Shown: positions 9,064-20,270, counted from the first letter of the stretch. The stretch: 42,381 nucleotides of DNA from Acetobacter persici JCM 25330 (GCF_000613905.1 NZ_BAJW01000030.1:1-42381); one strand, 5' to 3'. Made by a program: numbers and translations. Notes: generated by a model not told the origin, from the letters alone.

Positions 9064-9102
9064 TTTTGTGAGAGACAGGCCATTCTGTGGCCTCTCACAA
9101 AA
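9064..9102. terminator. Bidirectional terminator-like hairpin
   Basis: TTTTGTGAGA at the left arm pairs with TCTCACAAAA at the right arm, and GGCCA pairs with TGGCC inside, with a 4-base bulge (GACA) on the left. T and A runs flank the stem, so it could work in both directions between the converging glycosyltransferase and Nudix genes. Confidence 0.75.
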
Positions 9103-9183
9103 CCTGCCGGATTTTACAGGCCTTGCGTGCTGGCCTGACCGGAAAATCAGTTCTTTCTTCTAACAGAATATGTGCTCGTGCGT

Positions 9184-9711
9184 TTATTCGGCCTGACGGG
9201 GCGGGATAATTTTCTGCGTCAGTTCAAATAGCCGGGCGCAGGCTTTGGGGCCAAGAGCCTGCACGTCTTCATAAGAAAACCAGCGGGCCTCAAGGGCATC
9301 ATCTGCGGCGTGGGGTGCTGTGGGGTGCCGGGCTGTTTCCTCACACAGGACAGCAACAATCACGTAATGGAAGGCCAGTGTGCCCTCTGGTGTGCGGTGG
9401 ATGCTGTCAAACACATCAACGGTTTGCAGGGCGCGTGCGTTCAGTCCGGTTTCTTCCCGTAATTCACGCTCCGCGGCCTGAAACAGGGTTTCTCCGGCTT
9501 CCACCCGCCCACCGGGAAAGCCCCACAGGCCAGCATCAGGCGCATTGGCCCGGCGCACCAGCACAACATTACGGCCATGCCGCACAAGAGCCAGAACGCC
9601 CACGCGCGGCATAAGAGGGGGAGATGCAGAAGTCATGCTCAGAAAATGCAAAAATTTTCTGGTCATGGTCAAGCATTCTGCAGGGCGTTGTGCCGGGTTT
9701 GTGGTGCGCAT
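9184..9711 (-). CDS. Nudix hydrolase
   Basis: This protein hydrolyses a nucleoside diphosphate linked to another group, releasing a nucleoside monophosphate derivative. The Nudix box is complete: GGRVEAGETLFQAAEREL followed by REETGL, with the metal-binding Glu residues of REETGL present. The core starts at PRVGVLALVRHGRNVVLVRR, and WGFPGG precedes the box; the pattern is typical of ADP-ribose or NADH pyrophosphatases of the short type. The longest frame starts at 9711, but the start is more likely Met16 (9666) or Met26 (9636, MTSASPPL), because the first 25 residues look non-conserved and none of the starts has a clear ribosome-binding site. Substrate cannot be told from the sequence. Confidence 0.85.
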   Translation of the reverse strand: MRTTNPAQRPAECLTMTRKFLHFLSMTSASPPLMPRVGVLALVRHGRNVVLVRRANAPDAGLWGFPGGRVEAGETLFQAAERELREETGLNARALQTVDVFDSIHRTPEGTLAFHYVIVAVLCEETARHPTAPHAADDALEARWFSYEDVQALGPKACARLFELTQKIIPPRQAE

Positions 9712-9858
9712 CCCGTCAGGAACATGCCCGCCTTTCGCATGTGTAATGCAACAGGTGAGGCGTGCTGCGTTTAAAACAGAGGTCTTCTGTCAGGCAGGGT
9801 CCGGCGCGTGGCTCGTCTGATGGACAGTTTTTTATGACGTTACGAGGAGTGTCTGATC

Positions 9859-10842
9859 ATGACAGCAGAAACCCTTTCCATTCCGGGTCTTGCCAAGCCT
9901 GCGTCCCGCATTGCGCTTGGAACATGGGCCATTGGTGGGTCCATGTGGGGTGGCCCGGATGATGTAAATGCTGCAAAAACCATTGATAAGGCACTGGAAC
10001 TGGGCATCAACGTCATTGATACGGCTCCGGTTTACGGGTTCGGTCATTCAGAAGAGGTGATTGGCCGCGCGCTGGAAGGCAAGCGGGACAAAGTCATTCT
10101 GGCGACCAAGGTGGCGCTGAACTGGCAGGACGGCAAAGTGTTCCGTGATAGCCGCCCGGCGCGGATCGCGCAGGAGATTGAAGACTCTCTGCGCCGCCTG
10201 CGGACGGACCATATTGACCTGTATCAGGTGCACTGGCCTGACCCCAAAACACCGCTGGAAGAAACGGCCCGCGCGCTGGAAAAACTGGTGAAGGACGGCA
10301 AGGTGCGGGCGCTGGGTGTCAGTAATTTCTCGCCGGAGCAAATGGATGAATTCCGGAAATTTGCGCCTCTCGCCACAATCCAGCCGCCCTATAATCTGTT
10401 TGAGCGTGAGATTGAAAAGGACGTTCTGCCTTACGCCATTAAAAACAATCTGGTTGTGCTGGCCTACGGGCCGCTGTGCCGTGGCCTGCTGTCCGGCCGC
10501 ATGACGGCGGACCGCAAGTTTGAAGGCGATGATCTGCGCAAGAGCGACCCCAAATTCCAGCAGCCGCGCTTTGGCCAGTATCTGAAAGCGGTGGATGATC
10601 TGAAGGCCATTGCGGACAAGCATGGCAAGAGCATGCTGGCCCTTGCCATCCGCTGGGTGCTGGACCGTGGACCGACCATTGCACTCTGGGGTGCCAGAAA
10701 GCCCGAGCAGATTACCGGGGTGGATGAAGCTTTTGGCTGGACGCTGGATGAGGCGGATATGAAGGCCATTGACGCCATTCTGACGCGCGACATTTCTGAC
10801 CCTGTGGGGCCGGAGTTTATGGCGCCTTCCGCCAGAAGCTGA
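9859..10842 (+). CDS. Aldo/keto reductase
   Basis: A 327-residue NADPH-dependent oxidoreductase of the aldo/keto reductase superfamily (TIM barrel). The catalytic tetrad is present: Asp54 and Tyr59 in [10 protein letters not shown], Lys84 in LATKVAL and His125 in LYQVHWPDP. The cofactor-phosphate region near residues 255-290 includes [20 protein letters not shown]. It resembles the subgroup that includes YajO and Tas-like or general stress AKRs, so its substrate is open. GAGGAG lies 11-16 bases before the ATG. It is transcribed alone, divergent from the Nudix gene, with uvrB starting about 118 bases downstream. Soluble cytoplasmic protein; no anomalies. Confidence 0.92.
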   Translation: MTAETLSIPGLAKPASRIALGTWAIGGSMWGGPDDVNAAKTIDKALELGINVIDTAPVYGFGHSEEVIGRALEGKRDKVILATKVALNWQDGKVFRDSRPARIAQEIEDSLRRLRTDHIDLYQVHWPDPKTPLEETARALEKLVKDGKVRALGVSNFSPEQMDEFRKFAPLATIQPPYNLFEREIEKDVLPYAIKNNLVVLAYGPLCRGLLSGRMTADRKFEGDDLRKSDPKFQQPRFGQYLKAVDDLKAIADKHGKSMLALAIRWVLDRGPTIALWGARKPEQITGVDEAFGWTLDEADMKAIDAILTRDISDPVGPEFMAPSARS

Positions 10843-10960
10843 CCCTTTTTTTGAAGGTTCGGGCGATATCCGGCAGCGAAGCGCTGGCGCGGATACCGCC
10901 GGGAACGGTCTGACGCACTCAGGCTTGCAGCAAACCGGTTCGCACACCATGTTGAGGCCT

Positions 10961-13243
10961 ATGGCATCCCGCACCGTTCCCGATTCCGCGTCTCGTTCTT
11001 CCTCCGCTCCGGCGGCTGCCCGTGGTAAAAAACGCGGCACGCTGAGCGAGCGTGCCGCCAGCCTCCCGGCTGTCACGTTTGAGCCTGACCGTCAGGCGGC
11101 GCGGCCCAAGCTGCGGCGTATGGAAGTGGTCTCGGAATACGAACCGGCAGGGGACCAGCCACAGGCGATTGCCGATCTCCTTAAAGGGATTGAGGCGAAT
11201 GAGCGTGATCAGGTCCTGCTGGGGGTTACCGGGTCCGGTAAAACCTTCACCATGGCGAAGGTGATTGAGGCCACACAGAAACCAACCCTTATTCTGGCGC
11301 CTAACAAAACACTGGCCGCACAGCTTTACGGGGAAATGAAACAGTTTTTCCCGAATAATGCGGTTGAGTATTTTGTCAGCTACTATGACTATTATCAGCC
11401 GGAAGCCTATGTGCCCCGGTCTGATACCTATATTGAAAAAGACAGCCAGATCAACGAACAGATTGACCGGATGCGCCACGCCGCCACGCAGGCGCTGCTG
11501 GAGCGGAACGATGTGATTATCGTGGCGTCTGTCTCCTGCATTTACGGTATCGGCTCGGTCGAGACGTATTCCCGCATGGTCGTCAAGCTGGAGCTGGGCG
11601 GGGAGATTGACCGGGACCGTCTGGTGCGCGGACTGGTCGAACTGCAATACCGCCGCAATGATGCAGCCTTTACCCGTGGCACCTTCCGGGTGCGCGGGGA
11701 AACGGTTGATATTTTCCCGGTGCAGAATGAAGACCGGGCCTGGCGCGTTTCCCTGTTTGGGGATGAGATTGACGGAATTATCGAGTTTGATCCGCTGACG
11801 GGTGAAAAGACGGCTGATCTTCAGGAAATTACTATTTACGCTAACAGCCATTACGTCACACCTCGGCCGACCTTGCAGCAGGCTATTGTGGGGATCAAAC
11901 AGGAACTTCGTCAGCAACTCGATCAATTTACGAAGGACGGCAAGCTGCTTGAGGCCGAGCGGCTGGACCAGCGCACGACGTTTGATCTGGAAATGATTGA
12001 AACGACTGGCGTGTGCAAAGGGATTGAAAACTATTCCCGCTACCTGTCAGGCCGCAAACCGGGTGATCCGCCACCGACCCTGTTTGAATATCTGCCGGAA
12101 GATGCCTTGCTGATTGTGGATGAAAGTCATGTTACGGTGCCGCAGATTGGCGGCATGGAGCGCGGCGATAACGCGCGGAAATCCATTCTGGCCGAGTTTG
12201 GGTTCCGTCTGCCCTCCTGCCTTGATAACCGCCCGCTGAATTTTGCGGAGTGGGACAAGTTCCGTCCGCAAAGTCTCTTTGTCAGCGCCACACCCGGCCC
12301 GTGGGAAATGGAACGGACAGGCGGCGTGTTTGCCGAGCAGGTTATTCGCCCGACCGGCCTGATCGACCCGGTCACGGATATTCGCCCCGTGGAGCATCAG
12401 GTGGATGATCTTCTGGCGGAATGTCGGGCGACGGTTGCCAAGGGTGGCCGTGTGCTGGTGACAACCCTCACCAAGCGCATGGCGGAAGATCTGACTGATT
12501 ATCTGCACGAAGCTGGCATCAAAGTGCGGTATCTCCATTCCGATGTGGATACGCTGGAGCGGATTGAGATTATCCGGGATCTGCGGATTGGCGCGTTTGA
12601 CGTGCTGATAGGCATCAACCTGCTGCGTGAGGGGCTGGATATTCCGGAATGTTCGCTGGTTGCCATTCTGGATGCGGATAAGGAAGGTTTCCTGCGCTCC
12701 CGTACTTCTCTGATTCAGACCATTGGCCGTGCTGCCCGTAACGTGGAAGGACGGGTGCTGCTTTATGCTGATAAAATGACGGACTCTTTGCAATACGCGG
12801 TGGAGGAAACAGCCCGGCGGCGTGAAAAGCAGATGGCGTGGAACGAGGCGCACGGCATTACGCCGCAAAGTGTGCGCAAAAATATTGGTGCCATTGTCTC
12901 CTCCGTGTTTGAGCAGGATTACGTAACTGTCGCGCCGGATGAAGATACGGGTGTTGCTGAATTTGTCGGGCAGGATCTGGATACCGCGATTGCCGGGCTG
13001 GAAAAGCGGATGCGTGAAGCCGCTGCCGATCTGGAATTTGAAACAGCAGGCCGCCTGCGGGATGAAATCAAGCGGCTGGAAGCCTTGCAACTGGGGCTGG
13101 ATGCGCCTCCGGCACCCTCTTCAACCGCCGGGCAGAAAGCCGGAGCGCGCCGCAAGGCAAAAAAGGATCAGGTGCCACGCCCGCTGGGGCCGGGCGGCGG
13201 CGGATATGAGCCCAAACCTAAACGCGGACGCAGCCGGAGTTAA
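10961..13243 (+). CDS. uvrB: Excinuclease ABC subunit B
   Basis: UvrB is the damage-verifying helicase of nucleotide excision repair, acting with UvrA and UvrC. The protein has Walker [11 protein letters not shown], the beta-hairpin [12 protein letters not shown] that is inserted into DNA, the DESH box in LIVDESHVT, the helicase region [12 protein letters not shown] and QTIGRAARN, and a C-terminal UVR helix pair ([15 protein letters not shown]) that binds UvrC. A basic tail rich in Lys, Arg and Gly closes the protein. The ATG at 10961 follows TTGAGG at suitable spacing; ATG 10949 and TTG 10925 are upstream alternatives. The N-terminal 45 residues before [15 protein letters not shown] are a low-complexity extension. 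Length (about 760) is slightly above the usual 670 for this reason. Confidence 0.95.
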   Translation: MASRTVPDSASRSSSAPAAARGKKRGTLSERAASLPAVTFEPDRQAARPKLRRMEVVSEYEPAGDQPQAIADLLKGIEANERDQVLLGVTGSGKTFTMAKVIEATQKPTLILAPNKTLAAQLYGEMKQFFPNNAVEYFVSYYDYYQPEAYVPRSDTYIEKDSQINEQIDRMRHAATQALLERNDVIIVASVSCIYGIGSVETYSRMVVKLELGGEIDRDRLVRGLVELQYRRNDAAFTRGTFRVRGETVDIFPVQNEDRAWRVSLFGDEIDGIIEFDPLTGEKTADLQEITIYANSHYVTPRPTLQQAIVGIKQELRQQLDQFTKDGKLLEAERLDQRTTFDLEMIETTGVCKGIENYSRYLSGRKPGDPPPTLFEYLPEDALLIVDESHVTVPQIGGMERGDNARKSILAEFGFRLPSCLDNRPLNFAEWDKFRPQSLFVSATPGPWEMERTGGVFAEQVIRPTGLIDPVTDIRPVEHQVDDLLAECRATVAKGGRVLVTTLTKRMAEDLTDYLHEAGIKVRYLHSDVDTLERIEIIRDLRIGAFDVLIGINLLREGLDIPECSLVAILDADKEGFLRSRTSLIQTIGRAARNVEGRVLLYADKMTDSLQYAVEETARRREKQMAWNEAHGITPQSVRKNIGAIVSSVFEQDYVTVAPDEDTGVAEFVGQDLDTAIAGLEKRMREAAADLEFETAGRLRDEIKRLEALQLGLDAPPAPSSTAGQKAGARRKAKKDQVPRPLGPGGGGYEPKPKRGRSRS

Positions 13244-13263
13244 GGGGCCGAAGTTAAGGGGAA

Positions 13264-13282
13264 GGGGTGGTTCTGCCGCCCC
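13264..13282. terminator. Weak hairpin between uvrB and the permease gene
   Basis: GGGGTGG at 13264-13270 pairs with CCGCCCC at 13276-13282 (one G-T pair), with a 5-base loop. There is no T run on either side, so this is a weak candidate for the convergent gap after uvrB. Confidence 0.3.
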
Positions 13283-13304
13283 CATGCTGCGCGGAAGGCG
13301 CGCC

Positions 13305-14470
13305 TCACTCTGTCTCAGTGGTGGAGGAGCGGGTCTGTGCCGTTGTGGGCAGGCTTGGCAGAGGGTCGTTCAGATCAGACGTCTGGAAATCTGTTTCTGA
13401 AAGCCAGCTTTTCACGAGTGTATAGGTGACGGACAGGATCATCGGTCCGACAAAAATCCCCACAAGCCCGAACGCCGCCAGCCCGCCAATCACGCCCACC
13501 ATAATCAGCACCAACGGCACATTGGCCTGTTTGCGGATAAGGAAGGGGCGCAGCAGGTTATCAATCACAATCGCAAGAATGGTAAACACCAGCAGCACAA
13601 TGGCCGGGCCAGCGCCGCGCAAGAAAAACATCCAGATTACTGCCGGAATGAGCGTCACGCCGGGGCCGGCCTGAAGCAGGCAGACAATAAAGGTCACGGC
13701 TGTCAGAATACTGGCCCAGGCACCCCGGTTAAGGCCATGCCGATCCCGCCGACCGCGCTTTCCGCAATCGCCGTTACGGTCACACCTACAGCCACGCCCC
13801 GAATGGTCCGCCCGGCCAGTAGCACCATCTCCCGGCCGCGTTCCCCCGCCAGAGCAGCCCCGAAGTTCATGACCAGACTGGCGGCGGCCTCCCCACGTGT
13901 GTGGAGGGCGGCCAGAATAATCAGGGTCAGCAGAAATTGCAGCGCGAGCATGCCAAAGCTACCCGCATAATCCAGCACCCAGCCGATCACCTTGCCCGTA
14001 TCAGGCAAAATGCGGTTGGCGAGCTGCGGCAGGCGTACATTTTCAATCTGCTGCCACCAGTCGGCCGTTTTGGGGCCGATCAGCGGCAGATGCTGGATCC
14101 ATTGCGGTTCTGAGGGGATGCGGAACGCCAGAGCAGAATCCGCGAGGGTTTTCAGTTCTGCCGTGTGTGTCAGGACGGTGGTGGTCGCCAGCCAGAAGGG
14201 CAGGACATAGACCATCAGCGCCACCAGACAGGTCACGGTGACCGCCAGCCCGCGGCTGCCCCACAGAAATTTCTGAATATGCAGGAGCAGGGGCCATGTG
14301 GTGATCCCGATTGTCACGGCCCAGATGGTGGCAGGCAGAAAGGGGCGCACAACCCAGAGCGAGCAGAGGATCATCCCCACCGCCGTCATGGCAGCCAGAA
14401 CGACTCGTGTCTGGTGTGCGGGTATGTCACTGGGGGGGAGGGTCTTGTTCGTCATTTCGTCCGTTTTCAT
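13305..14470 (-). CDS. AI-2E family transporter (permease), frameshifted near 13715
   Basis: This is a PF01594-family (YdiK/TqsA-like) integral membrane protein of about 388 residues. The N-terminal frame runs from MKTDEMTNKTL (ATG at 14470, alternative 14455) through several membrane segments to GGIGMALTGVPG. The family sequence then continues in another frame as ASILTAVTFIVCLLQAGPG and on to FLRGAGPAIVLLVF and LIRKQANVPLVLIM, ending at 13305. One extra G in the GGG run opposite 13715-13717 joins the halves without loss. The family exports varied small molecules; substrate is unknown. The large frame extending upstream to 15181 is an artefact of the opposite coding strand. It diverges from the AsmA-like gene. 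Confidence 0.85.
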
Positions 14471-14685
14471 CCTCAGGGAGGAAGGCTCTTTGCGCTGCTC
14501 CGCCGCCACAGTGGGGATAGAAAGACGACCCGGCAAGGCACAGAGGTATCTGAGGTTCTCTGCTATGCCAATCATGGACATGACGCGGGCGTCATTTTTT
14601 CCTACAAGAGCACCCGATCCTGCCAGTGGGCAGAAAAAGCGCATCGTTCCGGCTGGAAACAGGGTGCGGGAAATTGAGGATTTGA

Positions 14686-16648
14686 ATGTCAGATCAGACC
14701 AGTGATAACGCCGCCAGACCCGAGAGCCAGAAGAGCGGCCCGGCCAGTGGCCAGACCAGACGGCGCGGCGCTGGCTTCTGGGCGCTGTGGGGTGGCGTGG
14801 GGGCTGTCGCACTTGTTGCACCTCTGGCGGTGCGGGCTGGGTTTTTCTCAGCAACGCTGATCTGGGGCGTTTTGTTGCCCGCCGCGCAACGGCGGCTCTG
14901 GGGCGGACGGTGGAAATCGGCAGTCTGCATGTCACGCCCGGACGCTGGCTGAAGGTTGAGATTGCCAATGCCCGTCTGGCCAATATTCCCGGCGGCACGG
15001 GGCCGGATATGGTGCGGGTGGGGCGTCTTGCTGCGGAAGTGAATGTGTCCTCCCTGCTGCATGGTCCGATGCTGGTGCGGCATGTCGCTATTTCAGATGT
15101 GTATGTGATGGTGGAGCGTACGCCGCAGCGCGTGCCAAACTGGCGGTTCGGGAAGCAGGCGGAAGCCGGAGCAAAGCCCACGCCACATCCGACCCAGAGC
15201 GGCCCGGACGACCGGAGTGATTATCCCACGGCGCTTGATGTTGCTGTGCAGAAGGGGGAGGTCATTTACCGCACGGCGCATGGTTCAGAGTTCCGCACCA
15301 CGCTGAAAACCGTCACACTTCAGACAGATGGTGCGGACAAACCCGTCCATCTGGCGGTTGACGGAGCGTATAATGAAACCCCGGTGACCATGACAGCCAC
15401 CATGCAGCCTTTCTCCATCCTGCGGCAGACAAAGACGCCTATGGGATAGATATGGAGGCGAAGTCTGGTGACATGACCATCACGTTCAAGGGGACGGCGA
15501 CGGACCCGATCAACGCCGATGGTATCAGGGGGGCTGTCACCTTTAACAGCCCGACCTCCCGCCCGATGATGCAGATTGCCGGACTGCCCGCGCAACAGGA
15601 TATTGCCGTGCAGATGTCCGGCCAGTTTGAGCATGAGGGAGATCTGTGGAGCGTCACGCAGGGTCAGGGGATGGTGAAGGACAACCCCATGACGATCACC
15701 CTGATGCGCCTTGTGGAAGGCAGCCACGGCAAGCCGGATCATATCACCGCGGATATTGCCTTCAGTCAGCTAAACCTGAATGAATTTCTCAGCCATCAGA
15801 AAGCCGCCAGCCCGACGCAGACGGATATGCCGCTCACGGTTGATCCCGCGCCGGACCCGCTGGTTGATGCGCATCTGTCCGTCAAAAAGCTGTCCTACAA
15901 TGTTCTGACGTTCTCAAACATGACGCTGGCGGCGTCTGTTGCCCCCGGCGCGGTTGCGGTGGATACGCTGAGCCTTGATTATCTCGGCGCCAATCTGAAG
16001 GCCTCCGGTAAAATTGAGGCGGCTGACAAAGGGGCATCGCATGTCGGGGCGTCTGTGAATGTCTCCGGCGCGGATATTGAAAAACTGCGTCAGGTTCTGG
16101 GCTTTGGCCCTGTGCCACTGCAAGGGCGGGTGGACATGCAGATGCGGGCGGATGCGACTCAGAAGACGCTGAACGCGGCTGTGCATGCGGCGGATGTGGC
16201 GGCCGCTGTCTCCATGACCAGCGGCAGTCTGGACCGTAAGGTGATCGGCCTTGTCTCGGCTGATTTGCGGATGCTGTTTAACAAGCCGAAGGGTATGACG
16301 CCGGTGGCCTGTATGCTCGGCGTGGTGAGTTCCCGTGCCGGGGTGGGGCAGGCTCTGCCTCTGCGCATCCGGACGGGGGATGGCACCGTGGCGGCCAATG
16401 CCCGTTTTGACCTGAACAGGAAGTGGTTTGATCTGACATTTGGCAGTCAGGCCTCCACAACCGGGCGTTTTGCGCTGGATATTCCGGTGCGTGTCAGCGG
16501 TAGCTTCAGCAGCCCGAAGGTGCGTCCGGCAAGCTGGTCGGCGGAGGGGCGGGCCATGATGGCCCAGACCGAGCGGCTGAACACGCTGCCTGCGGGCGTG
16601 AAGCAGTTTGCCCTGAAAAATGCCTGTTACCGGGCTATCGGGCAGTAA
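14686..16648 (+). CDS. AsmA-like envelope protein, two frameshifts near 14842 and 15431
   Basis: AsmA-like proteins span the periplasm and are linked to lipid transport and outer membrane assembly. The reconstructed 654-residue protein has a cytoplasmic Arg-rich start, one membrane anchor (about residues 30-50), then the signature FFLSNADLGRF and TVEIGSLHVTPG. The first break is a lost T in the five-T run at 14842-14846. The second is a lost A at 15431-15433, after which the frame continues as KDAYGIDMEAKSGDMTITF. The long C-terminal part (15452-16648) is beta-rich with repeated LxVxxxxL patterns and ends in a Cys-containing tail. TTGAGGA precedes the ATG at 14686. Three separate ORF calls would miss the anchor or domain continuity. 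Confidence 0.85.
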
Positions 16649-16733
16649 GAAGGGGGGGCAGGGCTTGTTCCTGCCGCACTTCCCTTCTACCGTCGTCTTG
16701 CAAAGGGTTCATATCTGGACGGAACGCAAGACC

Positions 16734-17390
16734 ATGTCAGACACCTCGATACAGCCGGATTATGCGGCTCTGGCCACAGCACCTGTCTGTGCTGACCCGT
16801 TTCCGCATGTGGTTGTCCCGCATTTTATCCGGCAGGATGATCTGCCCCGGCTGTTTGCCAGCCTGCCCGAAATCCGCTCTGGCGGGTCTTTCCCGCCTTC
16901 GGCCCTGACCCTTTCTCCGCTGATGCAGTCTGTGGTGGCGGCCATGGAAGGGCCGGAGCTGCGGCGCATTATTGCGGAAAAATTCCATCTTGATCTGGAC
17001 CACGCGCCCACAATGCTGACCATCCGTGGCCGCACGCGGGAGAAGGATGGCCGGATTCACACAGATTCCCTCGCCAAGCGCGTGACGGTTCTGCTGTATC
17101 TGAACCCTGCTGAAAAAGAGAGTTGGCAGAAGCAGGAAGGCTGTGTCCGTCTGCTGCGTGGCCCGCATGATATTGAAGATTACGCCAAGGAAGTGCCGCC
17201 CGTGGAAGGCACATTGCTGATTTTCCCCAACGGCCCCACCACATGGCATGGGCATCGGCAGTTTGTGGGCCAGCGTTACACCATTCAGCTGAATTATATG
17301 ACGGAAGATGCCCGTGCCCGGTCTGAACTGCGGCGGCATCAGTTGTCGGCTATGGCGAAAAAATTCTCACTGCCGGGTGTCAGTGTCTGA
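16734..17390 (+). CDS. 2-oxoglutarate and Fe(II)-dependent oxygenase family protein
   Basis: This protein of 218 residues has the jelly-roll iron-site pattern: the HxD pair in RIHTDSLAKR (about residues 101-108) and a distal His in TTWHGHRQF, followed by Arg in VGQRYTIQLNY, which would bind 2-oxoglutarate. DPFPHVVVPHFI near residue 22 is typical of the N-terminus of this superfamily. The likely start is the ATG at 16734 (MSDTSIQPDY); an in-frame ATG at 16620 would add 38 residues overlapping the AsmA-like gene end. Reaction and substrate cannot be told; related proteins hydroxylate sugars, amino acids or proteins. It lies 86 bases after the AsmA-like gene and 45 bases before the M16 gene. Confidence 0.75.
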   Translation: MSDTSIQPDYAALATAPVCADPFPHVVVPHFIRQDDLPRLFASLPEIRSGGSFPPSALTLSPLMQSVVAAMEGPELRRIIAEKFHLDLDHAPTMLTIRGRTREKDGRIHTDSLAKRVTVLLYLNPAEKESWQKQEGCVRLLRGPHDIEDYAKEVPPVEGTLLIFPNGPTTWHGHRQFVGQRYTIQLNYMTEDARARSELRRHQLSAMAKKFSLPGVSV

Positions 17391-17435
17391 GGTTCTGATT
17401 TCTGTAAATAAATTATACGGACAAAGGATTTAAGA

Positions 17436-20216
17436 ATGGCTTTTCCCTTTTCTATATCAGGTAATGTAAAACAGTCTGGCAGACCGGCGCGGTTACGGGC
17501 GTCGGGCGTATCGCCTCTTATTCTGGGTGCGGCCATTCTGGCAGGCACCGCGCTGTCCTCAGTCGTGTCCATACCGGCCGCTCTGGCACAACAGGCCCCG
17601 TCTGCGCTGGTGCCTGCCGCTCTCAGCAGTGCACAGGTGGTGCGCGCAACCCTGCCTAACGGCCTGCGGGTGGTCATTGTGCCCAACCGTCTGGCACCCG
17701 TCGTGACAACGGAAATCAATTATCTGGTTGGTTCGTCAGAGGCGCCGGAGGGGTTCCCCGGCACGGCCCATGCGCTGGAACATATGATGTTCCGCGGTAG
17801 CACCGGGCTGGATAAGGACCAGCTTGCTGCTGTGGGTACCCGTCTGGGTGGCAGCTACAATGCGGATACGACTGAGGACGTTACGCAGTATTTCTATACC
17901 GCGCAGGCGCAGGACCTTCCTGTTCTTCTGAAAATTGAAGCTCTGCGCATGAAAGGTCTGACTCTGTCTGAAGCAGACTGGAGCAAGGAACGCGGGGCGA
18001 TTGAGCAGGAAGTCTCACGGGATCTGTCCAGCCCGGCCTATCTGTATCTGCAACAGTTGCAGTCCATCCTGTTTGCAGGGACACCTTACGCGCATGACGC
18101 GCTGGGCACACGTCCGTCTTTTGAGAAGACAGACGCAGCTCATCTGCGCACTTTTTACGAAAAATGGTATGCGCCCAACAATGCCGTTCTGGTCATTGTG
18201 GGGGATGTAAACCCTGTGACGGCGCTGGATCAGGTGCGGGACGCCTTCGGAGCTGTGCCGCGTAAAACCCTGCCGGAGCGGCCAAAAGTGGCTCCGGTGC
18301 CGCCTCCGGCTAAAACGCTTAGCTTCCCAACGGATTATCCGGTGGGCTTTGCAACGCTCGCCTACCCCATGCCGGGGCGCACGGCGGACACCTTTGCTGT
18401 TGCGGATATTCTGTCTGACGTGCTGGGGAGCCAGCGCGGCGCGTTGTATGATCTGGTGCCGCAGGGCAAGGCGCTGTTTGCTGGTTTTGAATACGCACCC
18501 AAAAAAGAAGCAGGGTTTGGTCTGGCGCTTGCCGCGTTTCCCAAAGGAGGAGACTCCGCAAAAGCTCTGAACGATCTGCGCGGTGTTCTGGAGAAAATCC
18601 GTAAAGACGGCGTTCCGGCGGAGCTGGTGGAAGCGGCGAAAAAGCGGGAGATAGCCCAGCTTCAGTTTTCCGCAAACTCCGTGAGTGGTCTGGCGGCCCA
18701 GTGGTCCACCGCACTGGCGTTCCACAATCTTGACGCACCGGGCGATATCGTTGCCGCCTATCAGGCTGTTACGCCGGAGGCAGTTAATCGTCTGGCCGCA
18801 AAACTACTGGACCCCGCTCACGCTGTGACCGCAGTGCTGACGCCGGAAGCATCTGGCAAGCCTGTGGCCGGAAAAGGGTTTGGTGGCGCGGAATCCTTTG
18901 CCTCTACGCCTGACAAGCCGGTTAAACTGCCGGACTGGGCAGAAAACGCTTTGTCCCATCTGGAAGAACCTAAACCCACGCCGCAGCCGGTCGTCAGCAT
19001 CTTGCCCAATGGGCTGAAGCTGATTATCTGGCCGTCTCACGTCAGCCACACCATTCAGCTTTCCGGTGAGATCCGCCAGAACGCGGCCATGCAGGAACCC
19101 GGGGGCAAAGAAGGGGTGGAGGACCTGACGGAGGGTCTGTTCTCCTACGGTACGGCAACACATGACCGTCTGGGCTTCCAGAAAGCACTGGATGATATTC
19201 CGGCATGGGAAAGTGCAGGAGGCAGCTTCTCACTTCAGGTTCTAACGCCTGATTTTGAAAAAGGCATTGCTCTGCTTGCAGAAAATGAACTGCATCCGGC
19301 TTTCCCGGAAAAGGCATTTCAGATTGTGCGGATGCAGGCCGCACAGGGGCAGGCTGGTTTGCTGGTGTCTCCCGGCTTCCTGTTCGGGCAGGCGATTAAA
19401 ACGGCCCTGTTGCCCGCAAAAGATCCGGAATTGCGTCACGCCACACCGCAATCTCTCATGAGCATTTCGCGGGATGATGTGCTGAAATACTATCAGGCAG
19501 CCTGGCGTCCTGACCTTACGACAATTGTTGTGACGGGTGACATCACGCCGGAAAAAGCGCGCTCTGTGGTAGAGCAGGCTTTTGGCGGCTGGAAAGCAGA
19601 CGGGCCAAAACCGGTGGTGGATTTGCCGGCTGTGCCGCTCAGCAAAGCGTCCCGTGCCAATGTGCCTGATAAAAGCAGCGTGCAGGATAGCGTGGTGCTG
19701 GCGGAAACGCTGGGCCTGACGGCGTCTCACCCGGACCATTTCCTGTTGCAGCTTGGCAATGAGGTGCTGGGGGGTGGTCTCTTTTCTTCTCGTCTGTATC
19801 GGGATCTGCGGGTCAAAACCGGCTATGTCTATTCCGTGGGCAGCAGCTTTGACTGGGGGCGTACACGGGGCTCTTATAATATTGAATACGGATCAGATCC
19901 GGACAAAGTTGGTAAAGCCCGTGTTGCTGCGTTGCAGGATCTGAAATCCATGCAGACGGCTCCCCCGACGGAGGATGAATTGTCTCTGGCAAAAGCCTCT
20001 CTTTTGCGGAGCTTGCCGCTGCGTCGTGCCAGCCTGAGCAGCATTGCCGCGCAATATCTGGGGCTGGAGGAGCTTGGACTGCCACTGGATAATACCGATC
20101 GTGCCGCGAAGGTATATTACAAAGCAACGGGCGCTGAAGTGCAGGCAGCATTCCAGAAATGGATCCGTCCGGATGATCTGGCTCAGATTGTCAAAGGACC
20201 AGCACCGACCTGGTAA
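17436..20216 (+). CDS. M16 family zinc metallopeptidase, exported, two-domain
   Basis: A 926-residue peptidase related to insulinase and PqqL-like proteins. A signal-type N-terminus (hydrophobic core at about residues 26-48, AALAQ end) suggests a periplasmic or envelope location. The first M16 domain carries the inverted zinc motif HALEH (His112, Glu115, His116) and a third ligand Glu192 in EQEVSRD. The second domain, beginning near PNGLKLIIWPS, has KEGVEDLTEGL in place of the motif, so it is catalytically inactive and presumably helps to form the substrate chamber. A purine-rich AAAGGA precedes the ATG. A strong terminator follows at 20227. It stands on the same strand as the oxygenase gene and may be cotranscribed. 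Confidence 0.93.
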   Translation: MAFPFSISGNVKQSGRPARLRASGVSPLILGAAILAGTALSSVVSIPAALAQQAPSALVPAALSSAQVVRATLPNGLRVVIVPNRLAPVVTTEINYLVGSSEAPEGFPGTAHALEHMMFRGSTGLDKDQLAAVGTRLGGSYNADTTEDVTQYFYTAQAQDLPVLLKIEALRMKGLTLSEADWSKERGAIEQEVSRDLSSPAYLYLQQLQSILFAGTPYAHDALGTRPSFEKTDAAHLRTFYEKWYAPNNAVLVIVGDVNPVTALDQVRDAFGAVPRKTLPERPKVAPVPPPAKTLSFPTDYPVGFATLAYPMPGRTADTFAVADILSDVLGSQRGALYDLVPQGKALFAGFEYAPKKEAGFGLALAAFPKGGDSAKALNDLRGVLEKIRKDGVPAELVEAAKKREIAQLQFSANSVSGLAAQWSTALAFHNLDAPGDIVAAYQAVTPEAVNRLAAKLLDPAHAVTAVLTPEASGKPVAGKGFGGAESFASTPDKPVKLPDWAENALSHLEEPKPTPQPVVSILPNGLKLIIWPSHVSHTIQLSGEIRQNAAMQEPGGKEGVEDLTEGLFSYGTATHDRLGFQKALDDIPAWESAGGSFSLQVLTPDFEKGIALLAENELHPAFPEKAFQIVRMQAAQGQAGLLVSPGFLFGQAIKTALLPAKDPELRHATPQSLMSISRDDVLKYYQAAWRPDLTTIVVTGDITPEKARSVVEQAFGGWKADGPKPVVDLPAVPLSKASRANVPDKSSVQDSVVLAETLGLTASHPDHFLLQLGNEVLGGGLFSSRLYRDLRVKTGYVYSVGSSFDWGRTRGSYNIEYGSDPDKVGKARVAALQDLKSMQTAPPTEDELSLAKASLLRSLPLRRASLSSIAAQYLGLEELGLPLDNTDRAAKVYYKATGAEVQAAFQKWIRPDDLAQIVKGPAPTW

Positions 20217-20226
20217 AAACACCCCT

Positions 20227-20270
20227 CCCCCCGTTTCTTATGAAATATCATGAAGAAAACGGGGGTTTTT
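20227..20270 (+). terminator. Intrinsic terminator after the M16 peptidase gene
   Basis: CCCCCGTTT at the left arm pairs with AAACGGGGG at the right arm, followed at once by TTTTT (20266-20270). It begins 10 bases after the stop codon at 20216. Confidence 0.85.

Noticed and set aside
10919-11926. Long minus-strand frame opposite uvrB
   Set aside because: It is the mirror of a clearly conserved gene; GC-rich codons leave many open antisense frames. No domain or ribosome-binding site.
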